Source: Buxus sempervirens (Eukaryota; Streptophyta; Magnoliopsida; Buxales; Buxaceae). From it: 64,000 bases of DNA. The DNA lies in the NCBI GenBank assembly GCA_947561395.2, contig OX387192.1, positions 12,250,221 to 12,314,220 of the forward strand. Direction: 5' to 3'. Made by a program: the position numbers and the translations under genes. How positions within the stretch are numbered: position 1 is the stretch's first letter; every line of letters begins with the position of its first letter. The notes beneath the pieces are model-generated. The model was not told the origin of the DNA. It saw only the letters and a list, made by a program, of their open reading frames with translations, and ran no database searches. Positions 1 to 10,670 of the stretch are shown in pieces.

Positions 1-1448
1 TAGAATCACCAAGGTCCTAATATTGCAGATTTTATAAAAATTTCACTTTTAAAATTCCTATAAAGTCTGAACATTAACATCATGGAAGTAAAGTTGTGAT
101 GGATTAACAAATCATCTATAAAATAACAAACGCTAACTCACAAATTTGGAAATAATGTTCATACATGTATGATCGAAACCCATTGAAAATCTACATTAAC
201 CCCAAATGATGAAACTGCTACAAATGCCAGAATTGTTACAAAAACAAATGACCAAATTATCAGGCACATCCTAACAACTGAACACAGATCCTACCACTTC
301 CATAAAATTGAGAGAGAACAGCCCATAATGATATTATTGGATTGAAACAGTCCTTAATACAACTAAAGCATTCAGCAAAAAATTAGACCACAACAGCAAC
401 AACTTTTACAAAAATCCTATCACCTACATTTTGACTAAGCCAATCTAAAATGCTAAAATGCAAGAAAGGACAAATCACCCAAGGCATCACAGAGAGAGTA
501 ATAATCGAAGGATTACCTGGTTCAGACAAGTACGAATGCCTATGAAATTAATCTTTGCAGCTCTGATTCCAGAAAATGAAAGCAAGTCTATGGTCGAGCA
601 GTGAAGACAACTTGTGTAGAAGAAACAGAAACTCACTTTTGAGTTTCTCTCGTTCAGAAGATAGGACATAGGGCAAAAAGAGACGGACTGCTGCAAGTGG
701 GAGCTGCTGCAACCGATTAACACAGCAAAAGAGCAACCTTGCCGCGACAAGATGAGAAGTAGCCGTAGGTGGGGAGTTGCGACAGGAGGACGTAGGACAA
801 GGAGATGGGGTGAGAGAGCTTGCAAGACAGAGATAAAAAGAAACAGAGGCTCGTTTACAGCAGAAGAAGATCGTGAGAGAGATGCGACCAGCGAGAGATG
901 GGTTTTTTCCAGCCAAAGATCCTCCTCCTCCCCAGCAGAAAAAATCGTCCCTTTTAAAGAGTTTGGTTGCTATTTCTAGAAGAAAGAAAATCTGGAGAAA
1001 TTCGTTTGAGGGAGGTATCTTTGGAAGATTCTAAACCTAAGAGGAAGAAGAAAGAGAAGGAGAGAGGCTTTAAGATTTGAAACAAATTTGGTTTGATCGA
1101 CTGTTGAAACAGCCGATCGTGAGTTTCTAAGATTGAAAATGGTTTCAATAATTCAAGAAACTCTCTTGTTTCTCTTTCAATCTCCTTCTAATATCATGGG
1201 ATTCATTTTAGAATGATCCTCTTTGATTTTGGTTGCTAAAATAGCAAGCCATGAACACAAGAAGGAAATTTTTGTTCGTTGAGAACCAGGGGTGAAACTT
1301 TGTAAATTTAAAAAATTTTATTCCTTTCTTGTTATTTTAAAAAGTACAGGGTACAAAAATTAATTTTCAAATTTTCATTTTTCCCATGTTTTCCAACTTT
1401 TATTTCAAAAACCCCTTTTTTCTGTTTTTGCAATTAAACCTCCCAAAA
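1..1448. other. No proven gene; possible upstream part of a host gene
   Basis: No domain is recognisable here on either strand. The first 480 bases are AT-rich and look intronic when read on the minus strand. From about 490 to 1150 the minus strand is pyrimidine-rich, as plant leader sequences often are. An A/T-rich stretch with homopolymer runs covers 1300-1440. I see no transposon ends here. Confidence 0.3.
517..960 (-). other. Candidate untranslated or N-terminal leader exon
   Basis: Read on the minus strand, the segment is rich in CTCTCT and TTC runs and is open for 122 codons (916 to 548). It ends at a good splice donor (CAG followed by GTAATC, exon end at 517). Beyond the donor the sequence turns AT-rich like an intron. 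The encoded peptide resembles nothing I know, so a leader exon is more likely than a real protein. It could also be chance: no TATA box or transcript evidence can be read here. Confidence 0.15.
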
Positions 1449-1539
1449 TTGGGGTTTTGACACTAAGCAATGTAAACAAATATCCTAAATACTTTCCTGC
1501 TAAGTACACGCGCTAGGAAGAACAACCAAATACAAATCC

Positions 1540-1830
1540 CACATTCCCACCGAGTACACGAATTTATTCGTAAGCAAGTCCAACCAAGTACACGGATGGG
1601 GAAACAATATACAAATTACCAATACCAATTGAACATTCCCACCGAGTACACGGTTTTAGAATGTTAGCAAGTCCCGTCGAGTACACGGATGGGGACCAAT
1701 ACGGCATACATCACATATCACACTATTCCAACGAAATACCAATACCAATACCAATACCGCATTCCTACCAAGTACACGGATTTAGAATGTAGTAAGTCCT
1801 GCCGAGTACACGGATGGAGAATAGTAAAGA
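1540..1830. repeat. Three degenerate copies of a ~65-bp unit containing GAGTACACGG
   Basis: Each unit reads roughly CATTCCCACCGAGTACACGG, then an ATTTTAGAATG-like stretch, then AGCAAGTCC and a second CGAGTACACGGATGGGGA. Units lie near 1542-1604, 1631-1694 and 1758-1826, separated by ACCAATACCAATA-type filler. The pattern is probably a small minisatellite inside an older repeat. No coding potential. Confidence 0.5.
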
Positions 1831-1913
1831 ATACGCCACATCCCAAGTACATGAGTGATTCAAAATACCAATACTGGAAATAAGGCATACGCCATGAAAT
1901 AACCGCATATGCG

Positions 1914-2585
1914 TAGAGGTGGCAATTGTGACCCGTGACCTGCCAACCCGCCTGGTCTTAGGCGGGTTTGGGTTGACCGTTTCAACCCGTGGGTTGGGTT
2001 CGGGTCGTGAATTCTCAACCCGATTATAAATGGGTAGGGTTAGGGTTTGACCCCTCAACCCGAAATGACCAAATTATTTTTTTTAGGTAATATAAGTTTA
2101 GAACATTATACTAACAACAGTTGTGGCTATTCAACCTTTCCTCTTTTAATATAAATAATGACAAAGGATAAAAGTGAAGAAGGATTTTCTACATATAAAT
2201 ATTTCAAATTTCCTGGTCTCTACTAATATAAATTGAGGCCTTGATGACAAGTAAAAGCTTTTAAGGCTTTATTATTATGTTCTAGTTCTTTTCTTCATGT
2301 TATTTTAGTTCTATCTTTATGATTGTTGTGTTATTATGCTTGTTAGGTGTGTTTTGATATTAGAATGAATTAAAAAAATGGAATTTGCAAAGACTTTGAT
2401 ATTAGAATGAATTAAATTTTTTTAATTTTTAGTAGTAATTTAAATTATTTAGTTGGCGGGTTGAAGCAAGTTAGAGTGGGTTGGGATATTCCAACCCGTT
2501 TATTAAACAGGCGGGTTTAGGTAGAGCCTTGACTTGTTAACCCCTTGCATCAACTCGACCCGAACCCGTCCCATTGCCACCTCTA
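1914..2585. mobile_element. Non-autonomous hAT element (MITE-like), 672 bp
   Basis: The ends are inverted repeats: TAGAGGTGGCAAT at the left and ATTGCCACCTCTA at the right. They are flanked by an 8-bp duplication with two mismatches (CATATGCG at 1906-1913, CATACACG at 2586-2593). The interior carries many CAACCCG and GGGTTGGGTT motifs near both ends, typical of the widespread plant hAT family starting TAGRGGTGGCAA. There is no transposase, so it would need one in trans. It sits in the GAGTACACGG repeat neighbourhood. Confidence 0.85.
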
Positions 2586-3284
2586 CATACACGAGAATAT
2601 AGGGCATACGCCAAGTCACATACATAATAAAACAAACCCACATACATGAAGACATATACATGTCAAGAACTAGGTAACTGTGAATTTCATCTCTTTAAAC
2701 TATAGACTAGCGTTTTCAATTTCGGCGGCACACCACGAGTAGCATTTGGCTAGCGGCACGTTTCGCTAGCCGAATGCCGCTCTTTGCATTTCTCTGAGAA
2801 TGCCGATGGGTTTTGATGAAACGCATCGAAATTGCGATGCGTTTCGTCGAAACCTTTTTTTTAAAAAAATTTTAAGTTGCGCGCACGTGTGAATCACACA
2901 CGCGCGTGAAATAGACTCCTTACATTGTCGATTAGGGCAAAAATTTCGCCCAAATCGACGAAATTTCGACTAAACCAAAAAGAAGGGTTTGAGCTGTTTT
3001 TTATTTTTCTTTTTCAAATCTTGACGATTTTGGGTGAAATATGTCCCAAAGTTCATTTTTCTTCAAGATCTTGGTTCTAGAAACAATATAGGCACGATTT
3101 AGGGTGCGATTTGAGCTCATACAACATTTTTGCTTCATCTTGAAGAAGGTAAACGTCCATTTCTTGATTTCTTCTATTTTATAGCTTAAACATGTTAGAT
3201 TAAGCTGAAATTAGGATATGTTATGCTTTGGCACCTGATCTATCGATGGGTGCAGTTATTTTAATTTTTTTTCGAAAATAAATT

Positions 3285-3747
3285 TTTTTAATTATTTGTG
3301 CCGAAAATTAATTAAAAATATGGAAAAATATACAAAATACAAAAAGTATGTTATAGTTGATAAAAATTATTGTGAATTTCGTGTATTATTATCTATAAAT
3401 ATTTGTTTGAAAATTAATTTTTTTAATTATTTCTCAAGAAAATTAATTAAAAATAGGGAAAAATAATAAAAATACGAAAATCATGTTATAATTTAATAAT
3501 AATTACTGTGAATGCCATGTATAATTATCTATAATTATTTGCATGAAAATTCATTTTTTTAATTATTTCTCGTGAAAATTAATTAAAATTTAAAAAAATG
3601 GAAAAATATAAAAATAGAAAAATCATGTTATAAATTAATAAAAGTTACTATGAATGCCATGTATAATTTTCTATAGTTATTTGCACAAAACTTAATTTTT
3701 TTAATTATTTCTCACGAAATTAATTAAAAATAGGAAAAAATATAAAA
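3285..3747. repeat. AT-rich tandem array, ~136-bp unit, inside the hAT
   Basis: A motif TTTTAATTATTTCTC followed by GAAAATTAATTAAAAAT and ATCATGTTATAAATT recurs with the motif start near 3291, 3426, 3562 and 3704. A fifth copy is split off by the LINE and continues at about 10430-10560 (motif at 10518). Spacing is 135-142 bp. The array lies between the left hAT terminus and the transposase gene and was the landing site of the LINE. Confidence 0.75.
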
Positions 3748-3852
3748 TTTTTTTTATCAGTAATGAAGATTATATTAAAATGAAACTAAAATGAAACAAG
3801 ATACATTGCTGTACACCAAAGGTGTACATAACACCCACCCCCTCCACCTCCT

Positions 3853-6800
3853 CTACAATACATTGAAATCCTCACACATTAGAACATCATGATATTTCAA
3901 CCCCTTACAAGACTTCAACGCCGATGCCCAATAGAGGATAAAATTTAGCGTGTATTTGAAGAGAGCATCCCAAGACCTTTCCTTATTCTCAAAGATCCTG
4001 TTATTCCGTTCCTTCCAAACTGCCCACATCACTGCCCTCGGTGTTAACCTCCAAAAAACCTTGATAGGAGAGGCTCCTTTTGAGATCTTCCAACATGAAA
4101 GAAGATTAGATACATCTTCGGGCTGTACCCATGCTACACTAAATTTAGCTAAGAAAGCGTTCCAAATTCCACTAGTGACCGAGCAATGAATGAGAAGATG
4201 ATTAACTGTTTCCACATCATCTTTACAAAGACTGCATCTATTAGGAAGCTGCCAACCTCTTTTCATCAAATTATCCAAAGTCAAGATTTTCTCCAGCACC
4301 GCAGTGCACAAAAAGAAGCCTACCTTTGATGGGAGTAAGGGTTGCCATAACAGATTGTGGACCTTGAAGTTGAGATTTTGCTTGCTAATATACCCATAGA
4401 GGCTCTTCACAGAGAAAATCCCATCACCGCTCCTTGTCCAACTCAATAAATCCTGATGAGAATTCAACTCCTTCCCATTAATGCACTCAAGAAACTGGGT
4501 CAATTCTTCTAACTCCCAATCAAACATTCCTCTTCTGAAATGCAAGTTCCATTGTATGCATGTCTCCCACACCTTGGGAATACAGGTCTGCAACAAAGGC
4601 TTGTGGGGCTGTGGATATACTGTAAAACATAGGATATTGATCCTTAAGAACTCCACTAGAACACCAAGGGTCCAACCAAAACCTAACCCTGTCGCCCTTC
4701 CCCACCTAAAACTTAACTCCTGCCTCAACCAGAGAAGACAATCTTCATATACGCCTCCATAAACTACATCCAAGACTGCCATTCACCTGATCAAAGAACC
4801 ACCTTGCCTCATCATAACCATATTTAACCACAATTAAGTTCCTCCATAGACTATTTACCTCTTGACCAAATCTCCAGCACCACTTCACCGAGAGGGCTCT
4901 ATTGAAAAGCCGTAAGTTTCTTATTCCCAAACCACCTTCATCCTTTGGTCTACAAACCTCCTTCCAAGCTACCAAATGATACTTTTTGGACTCCTCGCCT
5001 CTTGCCCATAAAAAATTCTTCTGTAACTTTTCAATAGTCTCTAACACTGATTTTGGGGCTAATAAAACAGAGAACATATCAGTAGGATGGTTAGACAAAG
5101 AGCCCTTGATCAAAACCACCTTGCCAACTTTAGATAATGATCTCCCTTTCCAAGAGGATAGCTTCTTCTTTAACCTCGATAAAGTTGGTTCCCAAATTGA
5201 TTTAGTTTTAAAGGACACCCCAATGGGAATTCCAAGATACGTAGTGGGTAAAGACCCCAATCGACAGTCCAAAAGATCACATAAAATTGAGGTGTTTCCG
5301 CTTCCCCCAACATCAAATAGCTCACTTTTCTGTAAATTAACTCTCAAGCTCGAAAGAGCTTCAAAACAAGTCAAGATTGATCTTACCACAAGAACTTGGG
5401 AGGCTTGGTCCTTACAGAAAATCACAGCATCATCCGCAAAAAATAAATCAGATAGAGATAAAGAACCTCCTCAAAACTTCACCCCTTCAATAAGCCCCAA
5501 ATATTCCGCCCTTGCCACCAAACGACTTAGAGCCTCCATAACCAACAAGAATAGTAAGGGGGAAAGGGGATCCCCTTGTCTCAATCCCCTAGATGACCGA
5601 AAAAACCCCGTCGCCACTCCATTAACCAAAACAGAGAAAGTTGCTGAAGAGACACCTTTCCATCCACAACCTCCATCTGGCCCCAAATCCCATCCTTCTA
5701 AGAATGTACCATAAAAAATTCCAGTTCACATGGTCATACGCCTTCTCAATATCCAACTTACACATTATACCATCAACACCCTCTCGTTGAATGGAATCCA
5801 CGCATTCACTAACAATCATCACGCCATCCAAAATTTGTCTCCCCCCTATAAATGCATTTTGATATCTTGATATAACATCTGGAAGCACCACCCTCAACCT
5901 TTTAGCTAAAACTTTAGAGATTATTTTATAAAAACTCCCCACCAAGCTTATGGGCCGGTAATCTCTAAATGATGCCACCCCTTCCTTCTTAGGAATGAGG
6001 GAAATAAAAGTTGCATTCAAACTTATTTCAAAATGAGATGCATCATAGAACTCTTGAACTGCTCTCATAAAGTCAACACGGATATGCCCCCAACAAAGCT
6101 TGAAATTTTTTATTGAAAAGCCATCCGGCCCCGGGGCCTTGTCTCCTTCCATTTCCTTAATAGCCTCCAACACCTCTTCTTCACCCAAGTGCCTTTCCAA
6201 CATATCCCTATGAACATCTGAAATTAAATCAAGTTCCATGCCATCCAATAGAGGTCTTACATGTACTTTCTCTTTGAAAAGATCTTCAAAGTAAGCCGCC
6301 ATTGCCTTTTTTATGTCATCTTGCTCTAGCAAAAGAGACCCTTCCACCTCCAAGTGATCAATGGAATTTGCTCTCCCTCTAGCTGAAGCCATCTTATGGA
6401 AAAAGCCAGTATTTTTATCTCCAGAACTAAGCCATAAAGCCCTTGATTTCTGCCTCCAACTGATCTCCAATAACAATGCTGCCTTCTTGAAATCCAATTT
6501 CAAACTTCCCATCTCCTTCCACTCTTCAAATGACAGAGCCCCTTCCTCTTCAGACTTCTCTAGCTCTTTTAATCTTGCCATTATATTTTCAAGTTTCTCA
6601 TCAACTCTACCAAACACATCTCTATTCCACTCCTTATTTTTGAATTTTAGAGCTCGTAATTTTCTAGAGAACACAAAGGAGCTTGACACATTAAATTCCA
6701 TCTCCTTCCACCACTTCCCCACCAAGTCAATGAAGGACTTATCTTCAAACCACATGTTCTCAAATTTTGAGGGTGAAGCCTTATGAAACTCATTTTCGCA

Positions 6801-7530
6801 AGTGAACAATATTGGCGAGTGATCTGAAATTGATCTAGGCCAAGCAGCAGCACTAAATTTAGGAAAAGAACTCTCCCACTCCATAGAGACAAGAAATTGG
6901 TCCAATTTAGATAAGTTTCGAGAAAGCTGATATTTAGACCAAGTGAACCTAGAGCCTTTGAGAGGCACATCGATCAAATGGAAACCTTCAATAAAAGAAG
7001 AAAAATTAGACATGGCTTTGGAACAACACCTCCCTCTTGTCCTTTCTTCCGGAAATCTAGTCACATTAAAGTCTCCTCCAATACACCAAGGTGTTCCCCC
7101 TATTCCCCTTGCCTCCGATAACTCCTCCCAAATTCTACTAGACTTTTGAGTGGTCAATAGGCCCATAAACTGCCGAGAAAAGCAACAACTCCGTGATACC
7201 AGAAAGTTTCAGTGATACAGATAAGGCATAATGACCCACCTACATATGAGCTTTTAGAAATTTGTTGCTCTTCCAAGCTAGAATAATTCCACCTGAAGCT
7301 CCCTGAGACGGTAAGAAAACCCAATCTACACTATCCTCCCTCCAAATCTCCCCCAAAACAGATTTGGAAACCATGCCTAACTTCGATTCTTGAAGCATAA
7401 CTATGTCAAGGTCCCACATCCCTAGACTTGCCTTAATCCTCCCCTTCTTATCCTGGGCATTGAGCCCTCTCACATTCCAAGAAATAACTTTTAAGATCAT
7501 TAAAACCACTATGATATACCAAACCAGCAA
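3853..7530 (-). pseudogene. LINE ORF2: APE endonuclease, reverse transcriptase, zf-RVT (broken)
   Basis: The endonuclease starts near 7500 with ISWNVRGLN and keeps QESKL, GGDFNV and SDHSPI, the residues known for catalysis in the APE family. The reverse transcriptase shows [56 protein letters not shown] and the catalytic FADDAVIF near 5440. The C-terminal zf-RVT region (about 4100-4700) has CSLCKDDVETVNHLLIHC. The protein is spread over at least four frame segments (ends at 7530, 7166, 5686/5425 and 4782), so at least three frameshifts plus a stop separate them. In L1 elements the endonuclease nicks target DNA and the reverse transcriptase copies the RNA there. Confidence 0.88.
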
Positions 7531-7562
7531 CTGAACGGCCCCTCTAAAGAAATCCTTTCGAA

Positions 7563-9679
7563 TTAGGACACCTGCAAGGAGTCGCTTAGCACTCCCCTCT
7601 TACTCTCCATCTCCCTCCTTCCTTCAATTGCTGAAAATAGGGCTTGTGCCTCCCTCTCAGACCCCTGAAAAGAAACCCCAAGCACCTTGTTTTGGTTCAT
7701 GATATTGTTAGCCACCCATGCAAATGCCTCCCCATTCAAGATAGGCAAGAGAGAAAAATTCTGGTTCTCCTTGCTTAGAACAATATCATTGGTGACCGCC
7801 TTCTTCCTGTCATTATAGTGAAGGAAAAGATTCGACAAAAATTTCTCTGAAGACCCAACGCCACACTTCCTTGCAATATTTGATATTGAAACAGGAAAGG
7901 ATCCCTGATCATTGGGCTCATCGACCAAATCTCCCACCGGAATCTTGATATCCTCCTTAGCTGGGACGCATCGAGGAGGTGAAGAAAAATTATTGACCTG
8001 ATCAGATGCCACTAGAAGAGGCGAGGAAGGAAGAAGAGGGTTGGGAGAGATCTCTTCGAATAGGTTTCCAAAAACCTTTTCTTCATTATGGGAATCCAAA
8101 AGACTTTGCTTATAACCATTCCGGAACTCATCCTCTGCCAATCTACTACCGTCCATTTCCTTCCTTAGCGCCTCTACCTTCATTCTCCCAGGGGAGAGGC
8201 AATGCCTACCAAAGAACTTAGGACGACTCCTAGAGTAACAGACAACAGAGTCCTCCACTGGTCGAGGATAGACGTTCGTCGGAGGACCAAGATAATCCGC
8301 TTTAATGGTACCGCTGCCTCTAAGAAAACCATCCGAGCTCAACTCCCCTCCAATGAAACACGGCCGCCGATTGATGCTAGTCCCCTTCACCCAGTTTTCT
8401 AAATCAGAGATTCTTCCATCGATTTCTCCAAACTGACACAGAAGTGAGATAAACTTACGTTATCAGGAATTCCACCATCCGACTCTGGAATTGACGGCTT
8501 GGTCTCTCCTCTATACTACTCCAACCGATGAACACTTCACCACAGGGGTGCCGGCCTCCTCCAACAACATCTTGGGGCAAGGGGGTACCTTCATACTATC
8601 GACGATCACCTCAGAATACACTCCTTTGGACTCTCAGGAGACTTTCTGGACTTGAAGCCCATGAGTCGAACAAAATTTGCCCTCACTTTCTCCATCCCCG
8701 ACCCAACTAGGCTCACCCAACTCAGTTGAAAAGGCATGGTATGAGATTCTAACCCCTGGGTTAGTCTTCAGCAAAGAAACATCACTTGGCCCATTAACTT
8801 GGGCTCCACTATTTAGCCCAATACACTTTAAACTGCTTATGGCTACCACCTGAGCAATGGGTGAAGTGCCATCCCCAACTCCAGAAGCAAAATGCACTCC
8901 ATCTCCACCTGACTTGGCTAATCTAACAAAATCCCCATTCTGCCCTTGCCCAAGACCACTATTAGCCTACCAAGGCATGCCACGAAGGTCGCCTTCAACT
9001 TTTGAACATTCCTCCTTCTGAAGCCCGATGGATTTCAATGAAATAGAGTCCTCGAAAACCAAATCAACATATATCTCGAACCATTCCTTCCCATCCCAAA
9101 CATCCAGACATCTGGGAATTCTACGCGCAAGCAACTCCCCCACTTTCATTCGAATAGCTCCATCAAGATCTAAACCTCCCATCTTTTTTATGCCTTTCAT
9201 CTCATACGACAAATGCTCCCAAGCGTCAAATCTATACTTCCACCTAGAAACTTCATCAGCCAAAGGGAAGAAAACTGAAGCGCCCCGCCCAGCAATAAAC
9301 GAAACAGAGATGACCAACAATCTGCCTCTCTTATTAACAGGAGCTTTGCAGAAAACATTAAGTCCCCTATCTTCAACCGACCCAAAAAACCAACCATTCG
9401 AGAGAAATTTTACGCCTTTTCCACAACTTTTAGGAACCAATGAACATCACTGCCCTTGAACTGAACCCAGGGGGAAAACTTCCTAGATTTCTCAACTATG
9501 CGGAGAGTGACTCCCTGATTCTCGGAAGCTCTAAAGAATAAGAAGGATTTCCTCTCAATCAAAACCAACTTCTTAGCCACCTCCACAGAGCTATTCGACT
9601 TCAAATGTGGACGACGTCCCACACCCACTGAATTTGTATTGCAAACAACTTCAGCGTAAGAGGGAGGGCCTCTTGCCAT
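7563..9679 (-). pseudogene. LINE ORF1 (DUF4283-like RNA-binding protein), broken
   Basis: The start at 9679 (MARGPPSYAEVV) resembles the N terminus of plant L1 ORF1 proteins, which lead into a DUF4283 domain. Segments at 9679-9410 and 9440-8967 carry that region, and the last of them reads LDLDGAIRMKVGELL. A hydrophilic, low-conservation tail follows (8390-7563). No CCHC zinc knuckle is clear. ORF1 of plant L1 elements is thought to bind the element RNA. The reading frame changes at least twice, so this copy is not expected to make a whole protein. Confidence 0.65.
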
Positions 9680-10069
9680 AATCTTCTAAGATAGCGGAGC
9701 CCCCTCCCGAACTGCTTCCAGGACCCCCTTACGCTCCGAATGACATTCCACCACAGGGGAGACATCAACTTGACTCAGGCTAGTCTGAACAGCCAGAAGA
9801 ATTTCATGAGACGAATAACCTGCGGACTTGAGATCTCTACATATCAATTGCAGATTGCCGGACTTGATTACTACCCGGTAGTAATACCAGGATACTTAAA
9901 AAAGACACTATTTGCCACGAAACTCCAAATCACTCAACTCCAGTAAAACGAAAACCCCTACCTCCTCCGCGAACGAGAAAACACTCAAAGGCGAGACACA
10001 ATCGCTGATGCAAAAACACAACTCTCCAAGAAAATGGCCACCGTTAGCGGAGGAAGAAAGCTTAGCTAG

Positions 10070-10297
10070 AAAACGACCCTTCGAAACCCCTTCGCCACCC
10101 CTCAACAGACCCTTCAACAGACGCCTTCGAAATCTCTTCAACAGTCGCCTTCGATGATCTCACGATAGTCGCCTTCGAGAACCTCACGACAAAATGCTGT
10201 CAACAAACGCCTCCGACAACCCCTTCGACAATCGCCTTTGAAAACGCCTCCGAGAACCCCTCCGAAAACCCCTCTAAGAACCCCTCTAAAAGTGGAT
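10070..10297 (-). repeat. LINE 5' UTR of short CGAAGG/GGAGGGGTT repeats
   Basis: Just downstream of the 5S sequence the minus strand is a run of imperfect short repeats such as GAGGGGTTC, TCGGAGGCG and TCGAAGGCGA at about 15-25 bp spacing. A comparable CGAAGG-rich leader occurs in the LINE at 44943-45410. Repeated leaders of this kind are known in several LINE families and may carry promoter activity; no function can be proven here. Confidence 0.6.
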
Positions 10298-10417
10298 GGG
10301 GGTGCAACACGAGGACTTCTCAGGAGGTCACCCATCCTAGTACTACTCTTGCCCAAGCACGCTTAACTTCGGAGTTCTGATGGGATCCGGTGCACTAGTG
10401 ATGGTATGACCGCACCC
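10298..10417 (-). rRNA. 5S rRNA sequence, 120 bp, fused to the LINE 5' end
   Basis: On the minus strand the sequence starts GGGTGCGGTCATACC and ends TCGTGTTGCACCCC, the whole length of plant 5S rRNA. The internal promoter blocks are present: GTTAAGCGTGCTTGGGC (box A), GTAGTACTAGG around the intermediate element, and GGATGGGTGACCTCCTG (box C). Only a few bases differ from the usual plant sequence. No T-run terminator follows immediately; the LINE leader begins at once. The 5S +1 base is the first base of the insertion. It is probably a retrocopied passenger or a captured promoter rather than a working ribosomal gene. Confidence 0.9.
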
Positions 10418-10670
10418 TAAAAAATATTAAAAAAAAAAAACAAAAATCATGTTATAAATTAGTAAAAACAAATGTGAATGCCATGTATAATTATTTGTAT
10501 GAAAATTATTATTTTTAATTATTTCTCACGAAAATTAATTATTAATTATTAATTTGTTTTGTACTGTATTCGCCTCTAACATTATAAGTTTGTTTTGTAA
10601 CTAAACTGTTGTTGGTATTTTATTTGTACGTTGTGCAGGTGATTGTTAATTGTTACTGTATTGATCTGGT

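Larger units (their letters stand above)
3748..10417 (-). mobile_element. L1-type LINE with a 5S rRNA sequence at its 5' end
   Basis: On the minus strand the order is 5S rRNA sequence (10417-10298), a short-repeat 5' UTR, ORF1 with a DUF4283-like start, ORF2 with endonuclease, reverse transcriptase and zf-RVT, and a poly(A) tail at 3755-3748. A probable target duplication of 13-14 bp, AAAAAATATAAAA at 3735-3747 against AAAAAATATTAAAA at 10419-10432, flanks the whole unit including the 5S. The tandem hAT repeat resumes correctly beyond both ends. The element is close to full length but ORF2 is frameshifted several times. There is no RNase H domain after the zf-RVT region, unlike the LINE at 37441-45410. 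Confidence 0.9.

Noticed and set aside
10298-10417. Functional stand-alone 5S rRNA gene
   Set aside because: It is single, lacks an adjacent T-run terminator and spacer repeats, and lies inside a LINE insertion, so a passenger or captured promoter is more likely.
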